Below, in pieces: positions 1 to 11,020 of a stretch of 64,000 bases of DNA; the first letter of the stretch is position 1; each line of letters begins with the position of its first letter. This DNA is from Calonectria ilicicola (taxonomy: Eukaryota > Ascomycota > Sordariomycetes > Hypocreales > Nectriaceae). Position numbers and translations under genes: made by a program. The notes beneath the pieces are model-generated. The model was not told where the DNA came from, searched no databases, and saw only the letters and a list, made by a program, of their open reading frames with translations. The stretch is taken from positions 5,456,001 through 5,520,000 of the forward strand of contig CP085831.1 in NCBI GenBank assembly GCA_020809705.1. Reading direction: 5' to 3'.

Positions 1-230
1 TGTCTTTCAAGCTTGGCCCATTCGTCCAGCCAGTTTGTTGGTTTGTCTTCAGGGACAAGAATTGGTCCGATGACTGGTCTGTTGGCGCTCCGTTGGGGGA
101 GGGGATCTGGGTCCCTGGCAACCAGAGCAGATCCATTGGCGGGCTCAGCGGCATATTTGTCCATCTGAGCAACAGGTGCAGCAGAGGCAAAGGCCACCAA
201 GGCGAGAGAAAAAATAGCAGAAGTCTTCAT
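1..230 (-). CDS. Secreted protein, N-terminal part (cut by window edge)
   Basis: Reading the minus strand from the ATG at 230 gives an N-terminus MKTSAIFSLALVAFASAAP, a clear signal peptide with an AxA-type cleavage site, followed by a hydrophilic stretch (VAQMDKYAAEPANGSALV and onward, with ARDPDP and NWLDEWAKLER further in). The frame stays open to the left edge, so at least 76 residues are coded here and the rest lies outside the window. No domain can be recognised in the visible part. The small-residue and proline-rich pro-like segment after the signal peptide would suit a secreted enzyme or effector with a propeptide, but that is inference. The start is chosen because the signal peptide begins exactly there. 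Confidence 0.6.
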   Translation of the reverse strand, partial: MKTSAIFSLALVAFASAAPVAQMDKYAAEPANGSALVARDPDPLPQRSANRPVIGPILVPEDKPTNWLDEWAKLER

Positions 231-2353
231 CTTCAAGATGTAAAAGGAGTGAGAGAGAAAAAGAATAAGGTTCTAAATCAAGATTGACTAGGATATGTAG
301 GTGAAATGAATGTGATGCTGAGAATTTCGGATCATGTTCAACGAGACGCACTGGACATATATACTGCTGAAGAGATATTTCTTACTATCAACGTCACAAG
401 TCCATCCATTCATGAGGTAATACGATCAAATTCAGATTATCTGTTTGCCAGCCATACATCATACATGGGTTCCATTGCGGGTCAAACAGATTAAACTTTG
501 TGGTCGGTAGGTGTGCCGAACAAATCACCTGTTCACCCACAGTTTCAGATGCCTATCTCAAATAGTCAATGATCTGCTCTCTTTGTCAGGAATCGCTCGT
601 GATGATCAGATGCTATGTGTCCATCTGCATCGGTATACGTATGAGTAGGACTTCGGGGACTGGAGAGAAGATTACTTTCATGACTCGGTTCATGGCTTGT
701 CGCAGGTCTATAGATGGATATGTCTAGATGTCTGATCTTGTTTGTTTGTATCATGTTTGCAACCTTACAGCCCTTCTCCGTGAGAAATGCTCTCCAATCT
801 ATCCAATTAAACGCCCCATGCACGAAACGTGCATGTCCATCCCAAACCCTCACACTTGTCTCTAGCACACGTAAGATGGACGACATTCAAGCCAGTCTGC
901 TCAGGTGATAGTCACACAAAGTGGATATTGTTCAGCCCAGTTTCCTCTAAGGGCAGGTCCAGCCTCCAACTTTAAGAGGTTGGCCATGTTCGTATCTATT
1001 TAGAGTTAATTCACACATGCGGGCGAGATGAACCCATGGCTTGCATCTACTGTACCTGCTTTTCAACAAGACAAGTCATAATTAGGGCCCACTTGGCTGA
1101 TAACTTGGAAAGCCTTGCGGAATCTTTTCCGTATCGGATATCTGGAGCAAGGTACATTTTAGAGGAATCCTTGCAAATTCCCGGATGATGCCGACCAACT
1201 TAAAAACCACGTTACAGGTCGGACGAATGGATGGGCCTAAAACAATTTAATATTACTGTTTAGCTCAATAATAAGACTACGACCAGGCCAGCTTCGGGCT
1301 CCTTCGACCCGCTCTATTCCCCACTCCTTCTCGAACACGCCAAGGGGCTTCAAGTCCTGGCGTCCCGATATGCAAGACAGTTTTGAACCTATATCCAGTT
1401 CCTTGATCAATGATGCAAAGTTTTCATCAGGTAATCTTTTGCCTTTAAATTATCTTATCAAACATGTCTATAATTTCGCTTGTGATATCGCTTTGTTTGT
1501 CTACTCAAATCGATCTGCGCCTCTTATCTTAATGGTGGTCTCAGTAGTGTAAAAGTTTTAAAAATCGTTCTAAAATTTAAGGTTGAATAACATTCAATGC
1601 TGAATTACGTCTAAATTTTAATAAAGATGCTCAGGTGATATTGCTGCATGCTGTCTACTCGCTATGACCGTCCTCATCAGAGCGTAACCTCTGTGCTCCC
1701 CGAATTTGCGACAGTAGAATGTGTGTCGCGATTTGGATATTGACCGCATAAAAAATACCTTACAATGTCAAAGGTTTATATGGGAGACTAGCACTAGATG
1801 CCATAAGTGGCTGTTCTATTCAAATTTGAGGGGGCAAGATAAGATAACAAGAAGGAACAGGGTGAATGAAGTCATCGTTGGGCTTCTCCTATGAGGGTAT
1901 ATGCCGTGAACTATCGGCAAATACCCACACTTTGATGTCAACCGGATCGTACCCAACTCCAACCAAATGCCAAGAATCGGGCCATCTTTGGGAAGCGGCT
2001 AGGCCAGTGGAGAAGCTGGGGTGACGATTGTCGCTGAATCGGGAACGTATATAGGCGACTCGGTTATATACGTTCCCCGATGTGTTGGCACCGACCTTGA
2101 TGGCCAAGAAACTTAACATTACGGACCAGCGAATAGAACCACGTCGGCAGGATTAGAATGAAGTCTGTCGATCAATTGACCCACTGCGGCGCACATGTGC
2201 GGCTATGCTGAAGCTTTGGCCATTTACGCCTTTCCAATCACAGTAAAGCCTGCGTTTGATGGATGAGGAAGCTGGTTTCACCTTTGGTGGCATGCAACGT
2301 ATTTTTCTTTCCTGTGCCGTATCGTATTTACGTATTACCAATCCAATATCGCG
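231..2353. other. Gene-free stretch left of the transposon
   Basis: Only short ORFs of 60-106 codons occur here and none has a signal peptide, motif or splice pattern that I can support. AT content climbs towards 2.35 kb, next to the transposon. I see no gene in this stretch. Confidence 0.6.
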
Positions 2354-2355
2354 TA

Positions 2356-2447
2356 CTAGGGGGGTCTTTAATCCGACCCCTCCCCCGTGACCGTTCCACA
2401 GTCACGGTGGGGTCATTGATTTACAAAAGGAATAGCGATTTGTAAAA
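2356..2447 (+). repeat. Left terminal inverted repeat
   Basis: This is the reverse complement of 5535-5626 with only a handful of differences, mostly C/T or A/G transitions. Inside it, 2375-2413 is itself an imperfect palindrome (GACCCC...CCGTGAC, a 9-nt loop, then GTCACGG...GGGGTC) that could fold as a hairpin. Such subterminal palindromes are candidate transposase-binding or host-factor sites. Confidence 0.9.
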
Positions 2448-4417
2448 AAAATGGAACTACCTCAATTTGTATGTGGATTACTAGTTAATTAAAGTAGATA
2501 TGTTTTATTGAATATCTTTTTTTGATGTAATGTTAATGCTATTATTAATCTTGAATATCTTATATTATTGGTTGTATTTATTTTTATAGTAAGAATATGT
2601 ATAATATATAGTAATAATACTTTATTATAATAATTATATTATTAGTTTAATTAGATTATAGATTTAGATTTTAATAATTCTATTATTAAATTATTTATAA
2701 TTAAAAGATAGATTAATTTAAATATTAATTTATTTATTTTTTTGTACTTTAATATAAAGATAATTAAAAAGTATATTATTATAGTAATAGAGTTATATAA
2801 GGCTGGTTTTTATATAAAGATCTTAATAGTGATAGTTAAATTGAAGGTTTTATATATAAGACTTTATAGTTATATAAAGGGAAGAAATCTATATATTTAA
2901 AATAATAGTAAAAATACTCTTTTAAATAATATATAAAAGTAGATTATATTATATTAAATATATTATTATATAATTTAAAATTATTATATTTAATATTATA
3001 TACTTTAATATTATATAAATATAATATTAAAGGTAATAAATAAAAAATTAATAATATTAATATAATAAATTAAAAGATTTTTAAAATATTATAAATACTT
3101 TCTTTATTTTAAAAAATTAATAATTTTAAAAATATTTAAAAAATTAATATATAATTATATTTATATTAAAGGATTTTATTAGAGCTAAAATTAAATAATT
3201 TATAAATATAATATTAAATAGAAGAATACTTAGAATTTTAATAAGATTAGATTTTAAATTAAATATCTTAAAAAAGGAATAATAATATAGACTTTTAATA
3301 AAATTAATTAATTAATTTTTATTAACTCCTATAATATATTATTTATTATAAATATAAAGGTAATATTAGTAATTGGAAAGATAATATTATTATTTCTTAT
3401 TATTCCTAATATTTAACTTCCTGCCTAGTAGTTTAATAATAGCCTTAATAATAATGTAATTATTATAATTAGTTTTAAGGGATATATTAATAATATACTT
3501 ATTATTAAATAGATTAAATATTTTAAGAAGTATACTTAATTAAATTATTTTAATAAAAATACCTCCTTCTTATAGATAGGTATAAGAATTATTTTATATA
3601 AAAAATCTTCTATTTCTATAATTAATATAATATTAAATTATTTTCTCTTTTATTATAATTAATATATTATCTTTAATTATTTAATATTAATATTTTTAAT
3701 ATATTAAAATATTAATATTAATAAGTATTATATTATAAAATTATTAATAAAGTAAATAACTTTAATAAAATAGATTTCTTATTTTACTTTTAAAAAATAT
3801 AAAATAAATTATTTAAAAAGTATATTATAATATCTACTTAAAGAAAATATAGCCTCTTTCCTTTTAATCCTTCTATTATTTTAGATAATCTTAAAAACCT
3901 ATTATCCTTATTAATAACTACTATTATAAAAAAAATACTATTTAATTATATTAAAGCTAGATTAACCCCAGCTATATAACCATTAATACCCTTATAATCT
4001 AATCTATTTATAATATTAAAAATATTGCTAATAAAAAGGAAATTTAATTAGAAAAATATTATAATATCCCCTTTAAATATAAGGATTATTAAATAATTTC
4101 AAGACTATATAAGAATATAATTATATTTATTTATTTAATTAGGTATACCACTAATACCCTCAGTTATATATATATTTAATTAGGTAAATAAGGCTACAGC
4201 TACTTTGGCCCTTAATGGTATTATTATAATAGAAGAAATATACTATTTTAAAGAGAAAAGCATTTATTGCTTATAATTATAATAAAGGATATTAATTATA
4301 TATAATTATGGTTTAATTACTATTATAGATAGAAGACTTAGAGTTACAAATAATAAATATAATAGATAAGCTACTTAAAAAATAAAAATTACTATTTTAA
4401 GAAAAAAAGACTTATAA

Positions 4418-4557
4418 TATTACAACCTATACAACTAGGCGCACAAGACCCTATTTAATAGCTATTATCCATACCTATAATTACAAGCATTACAATTATT
4501 AACTTATCTTTTAACCTAACAGGCTAATTAATATAATAAAAAGTATAAATCCTTATA
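4418..4557 (+). repeat. Left LTR of the TRIM-like element, strongly RIP-mutated
   Basis: 140 bp, aligned without gaps to 4773-4912. At 19 sites it has A where the right copy has G, and at 3 sites T where the right copy has C. At 5 sites it keeps C where the right copy has T. No transversion is seen. Confidence 0.8.
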
Positions 4558-4772
4558 TAATAATCGCATACTATAGATTATAAGTTCAATTCCAGGGTTA
4601 CACACTTTAATAAGGAATTCAATACTAGCTCAAACTAGGCCCCGCTATAGCTAGTTGGGGTAAGGCAGCTATATGTAGCGCAAGATAATAAGGCTTAGTT
4701 ATCCTTATTAACGCAATAAACCAATAAGAGATAATAGGGCCTAAGGGCATGCCCATTGGAGGGGAGACATCG

Positions 4773-4912
4773 TGTTACAACCTATGCAACTAGGTGCACA
4801 AGACCCTATTTAATAGCTGTTATCTGTACCTGTAATTGTAAGCATTATGATTATTGACTTATCTTTTGGCCTGATGGGCTAATTGACGTAATGGGAAGTA
4901 CGGATCCTTACA
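4773..4912 (+). repeat. Right LTR of the TRIM-like element, lightly mutated
   Basis: 140 bp, the better preserved copy, with TG...CA ends. Together with the interior at about 4620-4772 it forms a less AT-rich island inside the degraded transposon. Confidence 0.8.
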
Positions 4913-5534
4913 TATAATAAATGCCTTTTCCTTCAATAATAATTAAAAGATATTAGATCATATGTTAGGAATAGCATTACCGCTATAAAGCTTTAAGATA
5001 TCTATTTAAATTATTATATAGCTTAGAAGCCACTATTTAATTAAAAATATCAAAACTAATGATCTAAAATAGACTGCTAGATATATTTATTATTTAATAA
5101 ATAAATATTATATTAATATATATTATATTATTAGTTTTATAAGTATAAATTACTTTATAAAGATTAGATTTTATTTATATTATAATTATTATTATATAAT
5201 AAGAAAGTTATTAAAAAAATATTAAATTTTATTAAATTAAAATTAATAAATTAAATTATTAAATATAATATAATATTATTAAAAATAAATAAAATTAAAA
5301 TAATAAAAAATAATTATATTATAATTAATTAAAATATTTTTTTAATTTCTAAAAATAAAAAAAATAATAATATTAATAACTAATTATTTATAATTATTAA
5401 TAATATTAATATATATATCTCCTAACCCTATATTAATAATTATATTAAACCCTATTACTAATATCAGATTTATTCAATAAATTAAAACTATCTAGGTTAT
5501 TATATAAATTAGGTGGGGACCGAGGTAGTAAAAA

Positions 5535-5626
5535 TTTTGCAAATCGCTGTTCCTTTTGCAAATCAATGACCCCCCCGTGACTGTGGAACGGTCACGGGGG
5601 AGGGGTCGGATTAAAGACCCCCCTAG
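5535..5626 (-). repeat. Right terminal inverted repeat
   Basis: Partner of 2356-2447 in inverted orientation, with the same inner palindrome at 5568-5607. It is followed immediately by TA (5627-5628). Confidence 0.9.
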
Positions 5627-5807
5627 TAATTAAAAGAAATCGCCCGACTGTACGAAAAATCCTTTTCATTTCCAGAGCCAAGCTTCTCCCCCAAGGCTGG
5701 TCGCCGCCGAGCCCGGCACACGATCGGGTGAGCACTCGTGCCCTAAATAATCTCTTCGGCACATCTTCAGATCGCTTCTAGTCTGTTTTTACCCTATGTG
5801 CTCCTCG

Positions 5808-7274
5808 TCAAATATTTTCCTGCACGGCATGCCTGTCGTCTGAGAGCTGCACCTCAAGTTCTTTCACCAAGTTTAACCTTGGCACTTTTCGCCAGGATTC
5901 CAGTACATCTTCTTCTGGGATATATCCCGAGCTACTCGTCCATAGAGCAAATGGCGTTGGATCTTTTGTGTAATATCGGAATTTATGCCAATTACCTTGA
6001 TCGACTTCATCTAATTGTGCCACAAGCATCATATGCTGTAGTCTTGGCATCTGTAGAGCTACACTCGCTGCAAAAATGTAAAACTGGCGCATGGCTGGGG
6101 ATGCAACACCTAAACTCCGGATATCGCTCGCTTCTTCGTCAGATGATGATGCCTCGCTCCCCGAAGACTCTATGATATCCTTGCTTGGGTCGGGAAGGAA
6201 TAACCATTCGCCTGAGGGAGTGAGCGGTGGATAAGTAACAATAAAGTCCACCAAACGATCCCATTTAGGCAGGTTTATTCCATTACCCATGGAGTAACTT
6301 CGGGGCCAGAATATTTCATCGCTTATTATGATGTCTTCGATGACAATTGATATTAGGCCTTGGGATAAAATACGAAAGGATTTTGAAAGCTCATCTTCTT
6401 CCCTCGAAGATGACTGCGCCCGATGTTTGAGGACAAATCTGGAATCAAGAATTTCGAAGGTATCCATCGTATGGTCGATTTGAGATAAAGCATTAGCAAT
6501 ATCTGTTTCCTGCGTATCAGTACTTCTTTCTGACCATGTCTGGAAATACGATTTGAACTAACTTTCCCGGAAGGCTGCAGATTTCATCGAGTTCTGCCAA
6601 TTAATAGACGCATGTTTAGCTGACGGAAACCTTTCTAGCAAAGCACAAATAGCCATTGGGGATATATATCTATCCTGCTTTGTGTATTTCATATCAACCT
6701 CCACAATAGCCACTATAGGAGGATATTGTGCAATGCGCTCGGGGTTTGTAAGGTCCAACACGGATCTTTTATACTCCCGCTCCGATAATACTCGTCTTAT
6801 CCAGTATTGATGAAAGTCATGTCTTTTTTCGTCAAAGGCCTCAAAGCCCGATTCGCGCGGTTCAAAGGTGAGCCTCACCCCCTTTGGATGTATCTCTATT
6901 GGTTTCCACTGGCTGACCGACTGCATAAAGACTTCGAACGTAGCTTGGAGTGCGCAGTTGTTTCGTAGCTTTTCTTCCTCGGTCTCGGGGTTCGGGGAGA
7001 GCCAGACTCCAGGCAGAACGATGTCAAGTACAATAGCATGCACATAACTGCGGCGCCGTGAGGTTACGATGGAGTTGACATTTGCCAGTCTGTCGGCGTT
7101 TAGGTAGAGTTTTGCAAATGTGTAACGCTCGACGAGATCCTGCCAAATAAAATTGACGGTGGCATATTGCGGGGTGTCGGGGCGAAGAATCCAATTTAAG
7201 TGGCTGATCACATCATGAATAAGGTAGAATATGATGTGCTGAATAATTTCGGGCGTCAGAGCCACAGATGCCAT
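5808..7274 (-). CDS. F-box-like fungal protein of unknown target
   Basis: Two minus-strand reading frames join across a 60-nt intron (6562 down to 6503, GTTAGT...AACAG with an ACTGAT branch-like site), giving a 468-residue protein: complement of 5808-6502 and 6563-7274. Without the intron, a TAG would interrupt the frame. The N-terminus MASVALTPEIIQHIIFYL is F-box-like, and it is followed by a segment (FIWQDLVERYTFAKLYL, then VTSRRRSYVHAIVLDIVLP) with the layout of a large fungal F-box-like family. The C-terminal half, with WDRLVDFIVTYPPLTPSGEWLF, fits the same family. I chose the ATG at 7274 because the upstream in-frame ATG (7352) adds a leader unlike the family. Likely role by homology class: substrate-binding subunit of an SCF ubiquitin ligase. 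The substrate is unknown. Confidence 0.65.
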
Positions 7275-7352
7275 GTTTACTGAAGTCGCAGTGAAGCCGC
7301 GATTGCCTAAATTCAAATAAAAAGGGTACTGTTTCATATCCACATTCTTCAT

Positions 7353-8264
7353 GGGGAAACGAGAGAGATAAACTGTGTCTAAGACCCGGGCTAATATTAT
7401 GCCGTTCGCCGTCCGGATCAGGCAACCGTGACTATGACGGCCGAGTATAGTCTAAGGGGTCTAGCTAGATTAAAGAGATACAGCTGAATTATTGATGATA
7501 GCACACTTAAAAAGAAAGTCTTGCTCAGAGAGTCGTTTAATAGCCATGGAGCTTTTCTCCTAAGAAACAAGGCCTGGACGTCGGGAGTGGATACTCTGTT
7601 CCAACATCTTGGAACAGTGGGGATGAGAGTATGTCGGTGAGCGCGAAGGTCCTAAAAGCAACAATTACTTGGCTTTATCCAACAAGATTAAATTTTGCAA
7701 GTAATTGTGCATATCTTAAGAAAAATGCTAGATGAAAGAAAACTAGCTTGATGTCATTTAAGAAAGAATCTAGTGAACAATTGACGTTGCGAGTACTTGC
7801 AATATTAATATTGTGACTTACCCTAAACCATTTTCGCTGCTGGAGGTTAGGACGGCCAAAAAAACACCACATCCTCCGTCGCTACGCGATAAGATGACTG
7901 GGATTAGGCAGCAATACATTTATGTTGCAATAGATCGATCCTATCGTGTCTCAGAAACCCATCGTTGTTGAGGTATCAATTGTCGTGGTTTCGCCCTGTA
8001 CGTACGCTGTTCCATCGTTTGTGCTTCATCTGTCTCTTCAACTATATCACGTGACTTAGGTAAACCTAAATCATGGTGCTCTCCATGTTTGAGTAATTTA
8101 CGCGTCGAAGGACGTGTTTTATCGCGTTTTCCCCACCAGTCTGTTTATTAAGACATACCAAGCCCATCCCACTCATTCGATCGCGTGTGCACTTAAAAAA
8201 AGCGGTTCAGATACAACTTAATCATAGATCCGACTCCCACAGCTTCAATTGTAACTCGCCCAAT
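7353..8264. other. Gene-free stretch between F-box-like gene and RNase H pseudogene
   Basis: Only a 65-codon minus ORF (7675-7872) is present and nothing in it is recognisable. The segment must hold the promoter of the F-box-like gene, but I see no clear TATA or known operator. Confidence 0.5.
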
Positions 8265-8975
8265 ATGAAGAAGGCAACAGCAAAAAAACCATCGTGTTTG
8301 ACGTCTCGCATACCTCATGTTTGCGGTGCACACGTCGTTCGAGAATGGATAGTGGATCGGAAATTTGACCCAGAAATGGACCCGCAGATGGTGGAACAAT
8401 GCTTTGACGAGACCTGGACCTACGTGGCATGTGGTGACTCCCAACCGTGCGAGCATTGTGGCGTTCTTGCTACTCACCATGACAGCATCATTATCTCTGT
8501 CAGTGGTGCTTGTCCTGGCAATGGCGGCACAGGGGCTACTGCTGCGGCCGGCATTTTTCTCGCCGCAAAGTCCCGGTATAACAGGTCCGTAATTGTGCCC
8601 TTCGACAACGCTACGAATCAAGTAGCCGAGCTCTGGGCAGCCCTCCAGGCACTCGAGCAAGCCTCCAACATACGATACGAGGGTGTCAGAGGCGCTACAC
8701 TACGCTAAGTCATTATCAAGTCGGATTCAGCATATTTAGTGAACGGCATGACGGATTGGGTCTTCAAATGGGAGAAGAATGGCTACAAAAACAGTAAAGG
8801 GAAAAAGATTGTCAACGAGCAGCACTTTAAATTGCTTGAAGAATGGGTCGGTCTATTAAAGGAGGCTGGCGTTGAAGTTTTATTCTGACAAGTACCCCGC
8901 ACTCGCAACCAAGAGGCAGATAAACTGGCAAGTTTGGCACTGAAAAATCATTTACGCGAGAGCCAAACTCAGTAA
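8265..8975 (+). pseudogene. RNase H1-like domain gene with two in-frame stops
   Basis: A continuous frame from the ATG at 8265 codes for a Cys-containing N-terminal segment, then an RNase H fold: IISVSGACPGNGGTGATAA, then NQVAELWAALQALEQA, KSDSAYLVNGMTDW and TRNQEADKLASLALKN. These match the four conserved blocks of fungal RNase HI-like proteins. The frame is broken by TAA at 8706-8708 and TGA inside LLKEAGVEVLF-stop-QVPRTRNQ (about 8886-8888); both are explained by one transition each (CAA to TAA, TGG to TGA). The first block has Ser where the first catalytic Asp normally stands, while the Glu and the two later Asp blocks remain. No intron removes the stops in frame. I read it as a recent pseudogene of an RNA:DNA-hybrid nuclease-like protein. 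Confidence 0.75.
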
Positions 8976-9361
8976 TCGTCAGATGGTCTAACCTAGAAAC
9001 ATAATGCATTTTTTTTTCTCATGAGTTAAAAATGTTGATCGTCTCATGCTCTGACGGAGGAACTAGCCGTGATCAATGAGAATGTTTTTTGTTCCTTGGC
9101 GGTAGCCACATTATTTCTTGGGAGTCTGGGGAAAAGGTCATCATCTGCTTCTGGGGTTTTCCTGAGCTGTTATTGCAGGCTGAGAAAATTTGTGAATTTG
9201 ACTTGGGAAAATAAACTCGCTAATTATTATTTAGATATGGAATGCTTTGCTACAAGACATGGTCTACTCCAAAGACCAATAACCAAAAGAGTGTTCTGTA
9301 ATTTTGAGAATCACTTCCCCTGTCGTGACTACAGGGAGAAGCACCAATCCCCAACATGTAC

Positions 9362-11020
9362 CTACTTCTTGATAGAAATTCCTATCCTGTCGGTAAATTT
9401 GTTGTTCCACATGCCATCCGCATTGAGCTCCTGGTAGACGGCATGCCACTTGGGGAAGTCAGGATACATATTCGGCACATCATCCTTGGTGACGGTGTCG
9501 AGATCCAGACCCCAATGAACTCGAATACCGCTGCCGGGTGTGCACATCTGCTTCTTGACATACTGGCTCAGGAGCTCTTTTGAAGTGTTGATACCAACAA
9601 GCGTATCCATCTCGACCATGCACGTGATGCGATTTGCTTGAGGGGCAAGGTACGCACTCGACTCGGCGACAAAGCGCAGGTTGAGTGGGCCTGCCAGGAT
9701 GAAATTTTGCTTGTCCATCTGCTCTTGCAAAAGGTTCAGAAGCTTCGTGATGTTGTCTACGAGTTTGTCGTCGCACGGAATCGACAACTCCATCGCGTAG
9801 GCCTTTAGGTTGTTCACCGCACTGCCTACATCTAACACTTTGAAGCTCTTGTCGATGTATCCGTTGGGAAATTTAGCCGGAGTCTCTAGCGCTGAAATGG
9901 CTAGGATGATGATATCAGCAATAGCGTGTGGCAGTTTAACACTGTTGATATGGTTCATCACCGTTGTCAAGAACCATTCCGCGCCGGGGATCGCCCCTAC
10001 CACACCTCCGAGCCAGTTCTGAAACCCACGGTTTCCATTAGCTGCGAGAGAGGTGTCTTGATGCTTAATTTCTATACACACGTGTTCGTTATCCTTGTTA
10101 ACATAGGGACACATGTCGATCTCGTAGCCGCGATATTGGGCCAAGATGGGCGACGAAGCACCCAATTTCAGACCTCCCGAGAGTTGCTCCCATGTCTTCT
10201 TTTCGCGGCGTTCTTGGATTCTGAAGGCAGAGACGACTTCAATAATGTACGAGTAGATAATTCCCGTACAGCCCATGGACACCACGGTTGTGTTGAACCA
10301 GTCGTCGTCCTGCTTTAGCTTGATGCTCTTGGCAGTCTCGCTGGCAGCGAATTTGGCTGGGTCCGTAATGCCGTTTGAAGGCTCGATTTGGTAGACATCG
10401 CCTTTCGAGGTCACGAGGACTAGAGCACGAACACTGCTCGCGATAGGCCCAAATTCGATGCCTGTGCCATGGGTGCCAGTGGAGATGGCGCCGGCGAGCG
10501 TTTGGCCGTCATAAGCGCCCATGTTGGCCAGTGCAACGCCCTTTTTATCGAGCTCATTATTGAGGTCGTGAATTGTTATTCCAGATTGGACCGAAAAAAG
10601 ATTCTTAGCAGTGGATGGGTCTTTAAGCACCGTTGTGTCGACCGAGAGCACTTTGTCCATTCCATGTGGATCCAGAAGAATGCCGTCTGTAGGAGCCACG
10701 TTAGAAAAGGAATGCCCAGAGCCAACTGCACGCAGAGTGAGGTTGTTCTTCTGGGCCGTCTTAACGGCGCCCAACAGGTCGTCAAGGCAAGTAGGCTTCA
10801 AGATTTCATTGGGGTGGCATTTTTGCTCGCCAATGCAGTTGGACCATGTGGGTGGTATCGGTCGGGTAGATTGTCCGAATACCTTGGCTAAAGCATTATG
10901 CGTCTCAAAATGGGTGTCGGGGTTACCCAGACGCTTACCAACCTCCTGGAGCACGTCTGTACCGGGGTGGTGGAATAATTCCTTGATCAAATGGTCAGGA
11001 GAAAGATCAGTGAAGCCCAT
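9362..11020 (-). CDS. FAD-dependent sugar-lactone-oxidase-type oxidoreductase
   Basis: A single uninterrupted frame of 552 residues. Residues about 70-260 form a PCMH-type FAD-binding domain: the block LRAVGSGHSFS holds His103, the residue that carries covalent FAD in aldonolactone oxidases, and AGAISTGTHGTG (about 176-187) contacts the cofactor in this family. The C-terminal part ends with RVHWGLDLDTV and a WHAVYQELN segment, matching the D-arabinono-1,4-lactone oxidase (ALO) C-terminal domain. The family oxidises a sugar lactone or another alcohol with O2, releasing H2O2. No signal peptide is visible, so it is probably intracellular. It may be primary (ascorbate-like) or secondary metabolism. 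It lies on the same strand as the next two genes to the right, an amine-oxidase-type FAD enzyme and a repeat-peptide precursor. Confidence 0.85.
   Translation of the reverse strand: MGFTDLSPDHLIKELFHHPGTDVLQEVGKRLGNPDTHFETHNALAKVFGQSTRPIPPTWSNCIGEQKCHPNEILKPTCLDDLLGAVKTAQKNNLTLRAVGSGHSFSNVAPTDGILLDPHGMDKVLSVDTTVLKDPSTAKNLFSVQSGITIHDLNNELDKKGVALANMGAYDGQTLAGAISTGTHGTGIEFGPIASSVRALVLVTSKGDVYQIEPSNGITDPAKFAASETAKSIKLKQDDDWFNTTVVSMGCTGIIYSYIIEVVSAFRIQERREKKTWEQLSGGLKLGASSPILAQYRGYEIDMCPYVNKDNEHVCIEIKHQDTSLAANGNRGFQNWLGGVVGAIPGAEWFLTTVMNHINSVKLPHAIADIIILAISALETPAKFPNGYIDKSFKVLDVGSAVNNLKAYAMELSIPCDDKLVDNITKLLNLLQEQMDKQNFILAGPLNLRFVAESSAYLAPQANRITCMVEMDTLVGINTSKELLSQYVKKQMCTPGSGIRVHWGLDLDTVTKDDVPNMYPDFPKWHAVYQELNADGMWNNKFTDRIGISIKK

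Larger units (their letters stand above)
4418..4912 (+). mobile_element. TRIM-like miniature LTR retroelement nested in the transposon
   Basis: Two direct repeats of exactly 140 bp (4418-4557 and 4773-4912) flank a 215-bp interior. The right copy begins TGTTACAACC and ends CCTTACA, so it has the TG...CA ends of an LTR. The 5-bp sequence TATAA lies just before the left copy (4413-4417) and just after the right copy (4913-4917), fitting a target-site duplication. A purine tract GGAGGGGAGA (4758-4767) lies a few bases upstream of the right LTR, where a polypurine tract belongs. The interior is too short to code for retrotransposon proteins, so the element would be non-autonomous (TRIM/SMART class). 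The two LTRs differ at 27 sites, all transitions. Confidence 0.75.
2356..5626. mobile_element. Dead TIR DNA transposon, TA-flanked, RIP-degraded
   Basis: The two ends are long terminal inverted repeats (about 92 bp, 2356-2447 and 5535-5626) that begin CTAGGGGGGTCTTTAATCCG and match almost base for base. The dinucleotide TA lies directly outside each end (2354-2355 and 5627-5628), as expected for Tc1/mariner-type (including Fot1/pogo) insertion. The interior of about 3 kb is extremely AT-rich, full of TA steps, and has no ORF of 60 codons, so any transposase gene has been erased. This is the expected result of repeat-induced point mutation. A 495-bp miniature LTR element sits inside (4418-4912), so the original element was about 2.8 kb. 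The superfamily assignment rests only on the TA target site and the TIRs. Confidence 0.85.

Noticed and set aside
566..886. 106-codon minus ORF
   Set aside because: No motif, signal peptide or splice partner; also overlaps a plus ORF with similar lack of support.
4580..4605. tRNA-like B-box (AAGTTCAATTCC) in the TRIM interior
   Set aside because: No matching A-box or cloverleaf; the interior is explained by a miniature LTR element.
6503..6562. TAG stop splitting the F-box-like gene, read as a nonsense mutation
   Set aside because: A 60-nt GT-AG intron with a branch-like site removes the stop in frame and links two matching halves of one family.
8193..8660. 155-codon ORF opposite the RNase H-like gene
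   Set aside because: Shadow frame; the plus strand carries the recognisable RNase H blocks.
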